Program-made: the position numbers and the translations under genes
In this document: positions 54,260-64,000 of the stretch, piece after piece
Numbering within the stretch: position 1 is the first letter of the stretch
Layout: every line of letters begins with the position of its first letter
Source: Portunus trituberculatus
Lineage: Eukaryota > Arthropoda > Malacostraca > Decapoda > Portunidae
Reading direction: 5' to 3'
Assembly: GCF_017591435.1 (NCBI RefSeq)
Contig: NC_059281.1
Span: 13,094,902-13,158,901, forward strand
Length of the DNA stretch: 64,000 bases
The notes under the pieces: model-generated
What the model was told of the DNA's origin: nothing
Databases searched by the model: none
What the model saw: only the letters and a program-made list of their open reading frames with translations

Positions 54260-57200
54260 GTTTATGCACACACACTATAATCCATTTTGCTTGTGTTAAT
54301 TGTTGTGATTCATTTCCACTGTGACCGCAGCCGTGGAGGAGTCAGCGGCTTGGAAGGTGTGAGTGTGGGGCTGGTGTGCAGTTGTGAGTCAGTTTATATT
54401 GTTAATGTTTAAAAGTTGAAGATAAGTTAAAAATTGGTGTTTACTGCTCAATGTGCTGTTATGGGAAAGAGGAAGAGTATGAAAGACATTGAATCTTACA
54501 AGACATCTCCACCTTAATGGTTGAGGAGGCAGACAAAGTATGAATTAGCTTGGTCTCCTCCATGTTTTATCCAAGGCTTCTGGAATGCTCTAACATAAGA
54601 CTTAATTTTAACATAAATTAAAGATGCCAATATGCAATGTACATTTCCACTTGTTTTCAAGAAATATTATGCTCTAATCCACAATGAAAACATTGTTACA
54701 TTTTATGTTAAGTAATATAGGTATTCAGATTACTATCAGAATTATGTCCTGGTTGCTTCAGCTCACTACAGAACTTGAAACAAACTGTTCCATGCAGCTA
54801 TAATGTGAAATTTGAAAGGAGGAACAGTCCTCTATGAAAGTTAATTGATCCTTTTTGAGATAGTAATCCTTGGGACTGTGAGTTTGGTTACTATTGGACA
54901 TAATATTAGTGTACAAAGTTAACTGATTTTACATGACAATTTCAGTCTTGGTGAGGTGTGTTGCAGGTGTTGTGGCGTGACTTGTGGCATTTTAGCTTAG
55001 CTTGTTTTTCTCATTCCTGTAAATATTGACCATTGAGGTGTGGCAGTGCACTTCCAGAGAAGCTGCTGCTTTGTTATGATGCATTAACTTGAGGTTGAGG
55101 CAGATGGAGTGATGGACATTTAGGTTAAGGAATGAGTATTATAGGACACAGGAGGACCTCGTCATTCCATCCTGCCTGTGATGTACCTGGTGGTGCAGTG
55201 ATGATGCATATATGTCCACTCATTGCTGTAAAGACAGTCCTGAATTCCTTCATGTCCTGCCACAAGCCAGGATCTCACTGTGGGATGAGAGGGTGAGCAA
55301 CCAGCAGCTCTCATCATCCTATCTAGTCCTTGGCTGGCAGGGAAGCTGAAGGCCAGTATTGGGTTGTGTAGGAAACATTCTTCTCTACAGTATTACATTA
55401 ATTTTTCTTGTGTGTACTTGTGACTTTAATTTATCATGTTGTGTTTTCAAGGAGACTTGTACACTGGGACTGCAGTCCCTTTGGGGGCTGAGGGGTCTTC
55501 AGGTGCACATATTTGAATTCTGGCCATGGTCTGAGGGCAGGAAGGGCATTCACTCAGGATGATAGTTTCCGAATGCCAATCCAAAGTCCTTCTCTAGGGG
55601 GCCGGCACCCTCCTGGCCCAGATACTCTAGGGAAGTCCGATATAAATCACTCCAAAAATTTGAAGTGAAAGAGGGAAACTATAACTAGATCAAGGTACAG
55701 CCAGTGCTCATTGCCCGAGTCTCCTATCATGTTTCAGAAAGATGTATCTTTTAACAGTCTTATTGCAAAATTTAAATTTTTGTCAGTGTCTCAGGATTTT
55801 TCTCAATATTCTTATGTATAGCTATTGGAGGTGAATTTCAGCAATGTATTTTTTTCATTACCCATACATATATGTTCTTGTATTGTTGTTCTGTTTGGAG
55901 ACACCTCTAGATCAGTGTCCCAGTGGAGTGACCACGTGAACTGTTTTGCATCACATAAACTCAACTAATTGTAATGCTGAATAACTTATTGGCAAAGTAA
56001 GGTATAGTTTTTCATTTTAACAATTAAAGAAATATTTAAGATTGTTATTAATATTACTGTATTATTTTATTTATGGTATTTATAATTTTTTGAGGGGAGG
56101 GATGTGATTTTACATTTTGGTGAGAAATTGGTAATTTTTGAGGACTTGTTTTTAATTTGAATACTAGAAAGGATTTTTTAGGATGGTTTTCATCTTGACA
56201 AATAGTTAAGTGATATTTTTGGGTCTAGTTATTTATTCTGATAACTTATTGAGTGTAATTTTGGGAAGACGTGAATTTTGATGAATGATTTTAGAGGTGG
56301 TTTTTAATTTTGATAACTTGGCGAGTGTGATTTTTCATACCAATTGACATTTATAAAAGAATAAAAGATATCTTAGGACTTCTTATCTCATATTTGAAAG
56401 TGTGTGTGGGTATGGGTGTTTGTGGGGGTTGGTCAGGATGTACTTAACATCTTCCTTGTTCCTCTTCCTTGTTCCCTTTTTCACTTGCTTGATTATATAT
56501 TTCTCCAGTCTTTAACCTGGAGACTTGGAGGGTGAAGGCAACGGTGAGATGGGAGTGAGTGAAAGCGCTGCATTGCCAGGCACTCTCATCCAAGGTGACA
56601 AGGCAGAACCCATGGCAATAGTGATGTGAATGAGAGGAGAGTGAGTGGTGAGTGGAAAGAGGGAGTGATGGAGAGGCAAGACTTGTCATCTTTTCTTAGT
56701 GATCACCTTTCTCTGACCATTTGATTTTCACATACCTCTATCCCACTCCCACTGCCATGTCATTCTCCTTACTATGCCATCTGCCATTGTCTTACCATAG
56801 TGTCACTGGATTCCTGAAAATGTCTGCCTCTTTATCCCATTAATTAACTGGATAATAACTAAATCAGCAAGGTAGACATTACCTTCACTCTCATTCCATC
56901 TCATCTGCTCTTCCTTTGTTATGATCCTCATTTTAACTTTTCATTATTTTAACCACCTAACAGTCTTCAGTTAGAATCTCACCATCTCTAGTGTCATTGT
57001 CCTTTCCCTGATCTCATGCTCCATATGATCTCAGTTGTGATGGTTCTTTCAACTCAGAAACTTAGCCAGCCAATCACAATATTCATTAAATCAGTATCTC
57101 TCCTTTTCCTTCACTTTGCAGATAATTTTCATTCTTTGTACATTATTCTCCTGCTGTTCTCATGCCCCATAATGATCTTTACTGTGGTTGCTTCTTTCAA

Positions 57201-59370
57201 TTACTAACAAATTTAGTCATCTAATTATATGACCCACCTAATCTCTCTCTGGTCTAATTTTTCTCTCACTTTCTAAACAATTTTCAGTCGTTTTGGCTAA
57301 GGAATTGTAGAGGATCTCGCATGAACCATTAATTCTGAGTTGTGAGCCATAAATGAAGCAGGATACTCTTATGTAAGGACCGAGAACTTTGCTCACATCG
57401 CCACAGGTCTTGTAGGGACTCTGTGGAATTGTTAACAGGTGCAATGTCTCGGTGGTAAGCTCAAAAAAAAGGAGTATATATTGTACATTCCCTGTTCATC
57501 TGTGTGTGTTGGGCATTATTAATTACCTAACTGTATACTGTCTATTATCCAACTTTGAGTCCTTTCCTCCCCTGCAAAAAAAGAGAACAAAAAAAGGAAA
57601 AAAAAAACTTGCTTGATTTCAGTATTGTGCTAATGTATCTAGTCTGCAGTGACAGTAGGTTTGTAGGAGGAATTAAAAATATAAATTGTATCTTGGTCTT
57701 TTGTATTATGCATTTATTGTTCATAAGGAAAGGTAACTGGTAAGGTGCGTTCTTGTTAACTTTCCTGAGGTTTTGTTTATTTATTAATTTATAGACCATC
57801 ATATTATATTCCCCTTTTTTGTATGTAAACTGAAGATTGGGTTATTTTTTCTATGTTGCTATGATTTTGTAATGGTTCATCTTTCTTAATTTATTTTTAG
57901 TGTTATAATTTGCTATGCTTCTTCAATACTTTATTTCTTAATTTTTTCTTCAGGTTGCATGTGTACCCTTCTCACATTCCAGGTCTTAAATGTATTACTT
58001 TTATTAATTTATTCTTAATATTACATGTTTCTATGAATCTTAAATACTTCATCTTTCTTAATTTATTCTTTATCATACATATTTCTATAATTTCCCATTC
58101 ATTACTAGGCAACTAATTATATTAGATATTGGAGGTCATTTGCTCCTAGACTCATTATTATCGGGGCACCATTAGTGAAGGTTCATCAGGACAGGACGAT
58201 TACGGTAATGTGTTATGCACGAAGCTAATAAGTGGGAAACAAATTGAGGATTTGCCATTAGAAGCTCTGGTATTTTTTCTGGCCTTTCTTATAATATGCG
58301 TAGTCTGTGCTGCGCAGTTAACGATTCTTGCATCCATATACTGTAGAATCAATGGAAATAGGGTAATGCTTTCAAGTATTGCGTAAAGACGATAAGGAAA
58401 GATTATTTTGATTATTAGTTGAGAGATCTGAGTTATATATTTCTTTGGAAGATTATTATAAAACTCATAATTAAAGATTTTTATCTTTCTTAGTGTGGAG
58501 CTTAACATTCTTATCTTCGTATCACGTATCAAGGAAAGAGGAAGGCGGAAAGGTGCAAAGGGAATGCTAGCGGTGTTATCTCTTAACAATGACCGACACT
58601 GGAGGAAATATGACACCGACGCTATTGGAGGTAAGTTTGACGACTCGCTTCGCTTCCCCTCGATAGCAGCAGTGCACGATGTGTGCAGCGGTGGTCACTG
58701 GTCAGGCATAGCGTAGGACTAGGACGAACGTGTAGGCTTTGGTTACTTAGGTGAGGATGCAAGAATGAATGGGGAGGAAGAAAAAGATACAGATTTGGTG
58801 AAGTTAAAGGGAAACATATAGTTCTTTATAATTGCTTAATGGATGCTAGATTAGTTGTGTCAAAAGGGGGATTTTACATATTCACAGTTATAGAGAGAAA
58901 AAAAAAAGTTACTTCCAAATGGGTAGCTAGTAAATTCATGGGAGCTTTAATCACGAATGACTACTGGGCATTGTGTAGTTATTATGTAAAGTGAATGATA
59001 CACGGTAACCAACACGTGCAGGCTTGATAGCTTCGTGTAGCTCCCCATATCAAAACACAAGGAAAGGAAGGAAGCCGCTGGGAGCCAAGCCAAACCTACA
59101 CAAGGCACCCCGTGTAGAATATGCCTACGTATTTCCCACTTATTGATAGACGAAGTGATGGTGGTGGAGGAGAGGGAGTAGGGGTACAGAGAGGTACTAC
59201 TATAGGTAACTACATCAAAGGGAGTAGAAACCATTAAAATCGTACTCTGAAATCTTTACTTTGATCGTGTGTTCACCAGCCGGGGCTTTGAACTCGTAAT
59301 TCAAGGAAAGAAAGAAGGAAAAAAGTTGTAAAAATAACTCCTTTTCATAACAAGGACGATTGATTGTGGG
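54260..59370. other. Long gene-free stretch
   Basis: About 5 kb of ordinary AT-rich DNA without an exon or element that I can support. Several open frames of 60-138 codons (for example minus strand 58616-58200) lack any domain, signal or splice context. Part of the left end may belong to the ELOVL transcript. Confidence 0.5.
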
Positions 59371-59374
59371 TGCT

Positions 59375-59454
59375 ATACTACTACTACTACTACTACCACC
59401 ATCACCACCACTTTACCACTTCTGATCATTTTTATTTTTGTTCTTATTATTGTT

Positions 59455-59490
<36 letters not shown>

Positions 59491-60041
59491 GGAGGAGGAG
59501 GAGAAAGGGAAGAGAAGGGAAAGGCTGGAAAAAAGATAACGTAACTCTTTCGTTTCTTCCTCATCCTTCTTCCCATTCCTTCCTTCCTCCTTTCCCTTCC
59601 TTCGTCATCCGCGGTAACTCTAATCACCTTCCCACGCACTACTTCCCCTTCCCTCCCTTCCCTCTTCCCCTTTCCTCACACCTTCCCTTCCTTCTCTTCC
59701 TCCTTACCTTCCATTCTTCTTCATTTTGACTTTCCTTTCAGTTTTTCTTCTCACGTAACTTTTCGTCTTTTACTCTTCTTTTTCCCTCTCCTCTGGACCT
59801 CCACCAACTCATCTTACCTTTTCCTCCTTCACTTCTCTTCCTTCTCGTCTTTATTTTTCATTTTTCCTCTTTTTTGCTTCTCACTTCCTTCTCCTTTTCG
59901 TTTTTCTCATTTCTTTTCCTCCTTCCCTCTTCATATTGGAAGTTAATTATCTCTCCTGTTCCTTTTCCCTTTCCTTTTCTTCCTTTCTCCCATTCCCTGT
60001 TCCCTAAGCTTCCCTTATATACTTAATCATCCTTCCCTACC

Positions 60042-60090
<49 letters not shown>
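59375..60090. repeat. CTA/CAC triplets, polypyrimidine tract and CA microsatellite
   Basis: CTA tracts at about 59378-59396 and 59456-59491 are followed by a purine stretch (59490-59535). About 500 bases of almost pure pyrimidine (59550-60045) made of CTTCC, TTTCC and CTCTTC words come next, then a CA tract at 60043-60090. Confidence 0.85.
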
Positions 60091-60091
<1 letters not shown>

Positions 60092-60363
60092 CTTTCCTTC
60101 ATTCCTCTTTTTCTCCTACTTCCTCAGGCAACGCAACCTTCCCATATTGCCCCCGCCAGCCAAGCGACCACTGACGGTAATAATAAGCGCCCTCTGTGGG
60201 AGTGTTACGTTAGAAGGCTGTCTGTGCATGGGAGAGTGAGTGGGTAGTTAGTGGGACTCGCCATGCAAAGATAGGTGGAGGGTAGTGTTGGCGGTGGAGT
60301 GGTGAGGGAGTGGTGAGAAAATAAAGTGACAGTGGGGGTATTTCACAATGTCAGGAAGTGCTT

Positions 60364-60364
<1 letters not shown>

Positions 60365-60448
<84 letters not shown>
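60365..60448. repeat. GT microsatellite
   Basis: An 84-base GT tract. The following DNA to 60700 is rich in CTATCTAT/CAATCAAT words (degenerate tetranucleotide repeat). Confidence 0.95.
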
Positions 60449-61049
60449 CATCTGGTTACATGTCCGTCTATTGATCTATCTATTCATCTATCTATCAATG
60501 TAGCTGGCTTTTTTTTTTTTTTTTGTCAATTTGTATATGTTTCTCTTTTTTCATTATGTATCAATCTATCAATCAACCAACTCTGTCAACTAATCTATCT
60601 ACCATTCAAACACTATATCTCTATCTACCCGTGCATCATTATACCATTTCCTTAATTTCTATCAATCTCCTTATCTCTCGACTTTCTACTTACCTGTACG
60701 TACCTACCTAACCATTTACACCTGTCCACCACACCCTTAGCACACCTGTCGCCTTGCTCTGACTTTCTACCAATATATCACATTCCTCGCCGCGCGTCAC
60801 GGTTGTAGGACACGAGGTGGTGGTGGTGGTGCGGAGGCGTGGGAGGGAGAGTTTTTGACAGGACGTGGTGGTGGTGGTGGTGGTGGTGGATATCCTTCCT
60901 TTGTTTGTATCCTTTGGGAACTGCGAAGGAAGTGATGTGAGTGTCCGTTGTGTTGATGTACGTAGATGTTATTGTTGTGTTTTCTCGCGTTTGTTGTTGT
61001 AATTGTTATTGTTGTTGTCTGATTATTGTTTTTTTTGCACTGTTATCAT

Positions 61050-61187
<138 letters not shown>

Positions 61188-61274
61188 TTTACCTTGCACC
61201 AACACCATATCTGAGGCAAAACTGGATATTCATCACGATTGATTCATAAATGGACGGAGAAACACGTCCTCACG

Positions 61275-61395
61275 CAATCCTCCTCCTCCTCCTCCTCCTC
61301 CTCCTCCTTCTCCATGCACGCCACCACTACCACTATCACCACCACACCAGCACCACCACCACTCACGGTAGGGTGGTGGTGGTGGTGGTGGAAGG
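61275..61395. repeat. CTC, CAC and facing GTG triplet repeats
   Basis: A CTC tract at about 61278-61308, CAC-rich DNA to 61364, then GGTGGTGG at 61371-61392. The CAC and GTG runs face each other around about ten bases and can form a hairpin. Confidence 0.85.
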
Positions 61396-61537
61396 AAGGT
61401 TTCTGCTTCACTTCAACTTATCTTACATTTCTACTATCGAACTATTGACCAGTGAGCGCCATGCAGCCACTCAGCCACTCAGACACCGGAGAGCCACTGT
61501 GCTTCGGGGGGAACGATGGAGAAGTTTGGTGATTCTA

Positions 61538-61540
<3 letters not shown>

Positions 61541-61599
<59 letters not shown>
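61541..61599. repeat. GT microsatellite
   Basis: A GT tract of about 58 bases with short interrupted GT continuation to 61618. Confidence 0.95.
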
Positions 61600-61601
<2 letters not shown>

Positions 61602-61699
61602 ATGTATGTGTGTGCGTGATTGTTTGAAATGTATAAATTGATAGAGTTAAGGGAAACATACGATGGAATTGAGGTGTACATTAGATAGTAAATTGATAA

Positions 61700-61722
61700 C
61701 AGTAGTAGTAGTAATAATGATA

Positions 61723-61767
<45 letters not shown>

Positions 61768-61929
61768 CAAAAAACAATAACAACAACAAGAAAGCAATAT
61801 TGAAACTCCGTTCTTTATCACACCAAAATGAAGACAACAACAACACCAGTGATAAAAAAAATAACCACCACGACCACCACCACCACCACCACCACCACCA
61901 CCACCACCACCACCACCACCACCACCACC

Positions 61930-61960
<31 letters not shown>

Positions 61961-62028
61961 ACACAACCATTTCAGACACTTCAATGGTGCATGTTATCCG
62001 AATCACTAAAGCAATGTTACAAAACGAA

Positions 62029-62073
<45 letters not shown>
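61700..62073. repeat. Compound AGT-AAT-CAA, CCA-CAA and CA microsatellites
   Basis: AGT, then a long AAT tract, then CAA (61700-61790). A second compound tract has CCA at 61872-61930 and CAA at 61931-61960. A CA tract is at 62030-62073. Poly-Trp, poly-Val and poly-Thr open frames across it are artefacts. Confidence 0.92.
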
Positions 62074-62074
<1 letters not shown>

Positions 62075-62380
62075 GGGATAGTCAGTGATGCGTAGAAAGC
62101 CACACACACGAAATAAAAAAAATGTACTTATACCGTCAAGTAGAGAACAGGAACAGTAGACCTTGAGGTGAGAACGAGTTGGTGCAGAACAAGACTCTCA
62201 AGGTTATTACTTTTCATGGCTTTGTTTCCTGTTACTCTTGTTTACGTACACCTCTCCTCTGCTTGCTACATTGGCACGAAGTTATTTTCCCTTCGTGTCT
62301 TTTGTTATCTTATTCATTCATCTCTTCTTTCTTTATACGTGTCTTTTCCTCATTTTGTCTTATTCGTCTCTTATATTTTG

Positions 62381-62381
<1 letters not shown>

Positions 62382-62447
<66 letters not shown>
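62382..62447. repeat. CT microsatellite in a polypyrimidine tract
   Basis: A 66-base TC tract inside pyrimidine-rich DNA that runs from about 62280 to 62720. The long overlapping open frames there (up to 185 codons) are low-complexity Leu/Ser/Phe and unsupported. Confidence 0.9.
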
Positions 62448-62451
<4 letters not shown>

Positions 62452-62737
62452 CCATTCCTTACTTTTCCTTATTGTTTCTCCTTTTATTCTTTTTTTTTTA
62501 TCGTTTCTTCCTCGTTTTTACTTTACAGTTATACCTTTTACATTCGTTCTTTAATTTTCCTTCTTTTCTATTTTCCCTTCCTTACAATTCCTCATTGCTT
62601 CTTTTATCATTCTTGTTTCCCTTTCATCTTTCCTTCACCATTAATTCTTTCCTCTTCACCATCTTTTCCCTCTCCTTTACCTTCCCTTCTTTCAACTTTT
62701 CTTGGGTTGACTCTTTCTAAGTTTCTAATCTCTTAAC

Positions 62738-62810
62738 GTTTTCGTAGTGTAGTGGTTATCACGTGCGCCTCACACGCGCAAGGTCCCCGGTTCGATCCCG
62801 GGCGAAAACA
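62738..62810 (+). tRNA. trnV-CAC: tRNA-Val (anticodon CAC)
   Basis: A 73-base gene with a complete cloverleaf. The acceptor stem GTTTTCG pairs with CGAAAAC, followed by discriminator A. The D stem is GTG/CAC, the anticodon stem TGCGC/GCGCA holds loop CTCACAC (anticodon CAC), and the T stem CCCGG/CCGGG holds loop TTCGATC. A and B boxes of the internal RNA polymerase III promoter are intact (TAGTGTAGTGG, GGTTCGATCCC). No CCA is encoded, as normal in eukaryotes. There is no intron. It has all features of a functional gene, although only a short TTTT lies downstream. Confidence 0.95.
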
Positions 62811-62837
62811 GATTAATTTTATGACTCAATTGCCTGA

Positions 62838-62985
62838 GATAAGCTGGAGTCTGTGCAGAGGAGGGTGGATAGGATTATGCAAGGCCTGAGAAATGTTCAC
62901 TCTATCAAAATGAGTTACACCATAAGCTTCGTTCACTAGAAAGGCGAGAGACGAGAGAAAAGGAGATTATTGGTGACACGGGGAG
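62838..62985 (+). mobile_element. LINE C-terminal fragment, CR1-like
   Basis: Translated in one frame it reads KLESVQRRVDRIMQGLRNVH, and after a stop continues KGERREKEII. This parallels LESVQKRMTKRIQGMRDIPY of the element at 9840-10392. It is a short decayed piece starting 28 bases after the tRNA-Val gene. Confidence 0.65.
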
Positions 62986-63889
62986 AGAGAGAGAGAGAGA
63001 GAGAAGATCAGAGAGAATGTTTATGGATGTAGTAAAAAGAAGACACGCTTATAATGAGTGTGACTTAAGCAACTAGCGTGTTGTAATCTTATTCTCATGT
63101 TCCTATCTCTTCTTCTTTATCAACGTCTTCCTTTTCTCTCAAATCTGTTTTCTTCCCATCCTTCATCTCATTTCTTATCTTTTCTTTTCTCCTCTCTTCT
63201 CTTCTCTTCTCTCCTCTTCTCTTCTCTTCTCTTCTCTACTCTCCTCTCCTCTCCTCTCTCTCTCTCTCTTCTCTTCTTTTCTCTCTTTGCTATTTCCTTC
63301 TTCCTTTTCCTCACATCCTTCCCCCGCCAAAAGAAAAAAAAAAAAAAAATGGCATCATATGAGTAATTACCAACTTTCCTCCTCCTCCTCCTCCTCCTCC
63401 TCCTCCTCCTCCTCCTCCTCCTCCTCCTCCTCTTCCCAGGTCAGTAGACAGAAGATAATTATAATAGCTCCGTTTCATTTTTCTTCCCCCCTCCCCTTCC
63501 CACATCTCTCTTCCTCCTCCTCCTCCTCTAATCCTTCCTCCTCTACTTCCTCCTCCTCCTCCTCCTCCTTCTTCACCTCCTCTTGTTGTTGCTGTTTTTC
63601 TCTTTCTTATTATTCTTTTTGCTTTATTTTCCTTTTACTATTCTCCTTCCTGGTTTTATTTTCTTCTTTTCTGTTATTTTTCTATCACCACTTGTATTTT
63701 TATGTCGCTTCCTCCTACACTACACCCACCACCACCCCCACCACCACCACCACCACCACCTCTTAACTGTTTGTGGCAGTCAGTGTGTGGCGCCGATTCA
63801 ACAATTAAGGTTACTTGTCTTTTGTCCCAGAAACATCATTAAGGGAAGTTTAATTACCTTGAAGGACACCAAAGTTACAACAAATGCGT

Positions 63890-63953
<64 letters not shown>

Positions 63954-64000
63954 ACGATACACTAGAGAGCACTATGGTTCTGAACACACACACACACACA
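62986..64000. repeat. GA, CTC, CAC and GT microsatellites, no gene
   Basis: A short GA tract at about 62983-63004; CTCTT/CTCCT degenerate repeats at 63170-63290; a CTC tract at 63377-63432 with further CTC clusters to 63570; CAC triplets at 63725-63760; a GT tract at 63893-63951; and a CA run reaching the window end. No exon recognised. Confidence 0.85.

Noticed and set aside
58200..58616. Minus-strand 138-codon open frame
   Set aside because: No recognisable domain, AT-driven composition and no splice or promoter context. Not supported, though not excluded.
61535..62088. Poly-Trp, poly-Val, poly-Thr and poly-His open frames
   Set aside because: Triplet microsatellites read in different frames.
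62168..62736. Overlapping open frames of 128-185 codons rich in Leu, Ser and Phe
   Set aside because: Low-complexity translation of a polypyrimidine tract; three frames are open at once.

Overview
The window is nuclear DNA of an arthropod, most likely a decapod crustacean. The evidence is: multi-exon genes with GT-AG introns; arthropod-type proteins (a Hrb27C/Hrp48-like RNA-binding protein, an ELOVL4-like elongase, NOP10, cornichon); an interstitial array of the arthropod telomere repeat CCTAA/TTAGG; a tRNA-derived SINE of a kind I associate with decapods; and very dense long GA, CA and AT microsatellites. No assembly or database was consulted; the species is not determined.

Layout. 1-7.5 kb: gene-free, repeat-rich flank with GA/CT/CA microsatellites, three copies of a ~210 bp TTAA-flanked MITE, a duplicated minisatellite block and a tRNA-derived SINE. 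7.5-12.3 kb (minus): ten-exon SLC46-type major facilitator transporter whose intron 5 holds a rearranged CR1-like LINE and a GA repeat touching a splice donor. 16.4-29.8 kb (plus): nine-exon Hrb27C/DAZAP1-type RNA-binding protein with a GC-rich 5' end. 34.3-37.5 kb (plus): five-exon cornichon-4-like cargo receptor; intron 1 holds a palindromic element and the telomere-like array. 40.3-41.1 kb (minus) and 42.2-43.1 kb (plus): a two-exon AP-4 sigma-like adaptin and, head-to-head with it, three-exon NOP10. 44.3-52.7 kb (plus): eight coding exons of an ELOVL4-like elongase whose introns carry a MITE copy, a foldback element, an antisense non-LTR fragment, a degenerate pogo/Tigger transposon and a tandem duplication of a splice acceptor. 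52.7-64 kb: no protein gene seen; a 282 bp AT repeat, many compound microsatellites, long polypyrimidine tracts, one tRNA-Val(CAC) gene and a LINE fragment.

The genes are unrelated housekeeping or transport functions and show no sign of an operon-like joint role. Cornichon-4 and AP-4 both act in the secretory pathway, and ELOVL is an ER enzyme, but this grouping is probably chance. I did not find a coherent new multi-gene system. The most interesting signals are structural: the four-copy TTAA MITE family, the palindrome plus telomeric array, the twin-priming-like LINE, the duplicated splice acceptor in ELOVL, and the presence of an AP-4 sigma-like gene in an arthropod. Exon boundaries were derived by hand from reading frame, phase and splice consensus; each coding model closes in frame.
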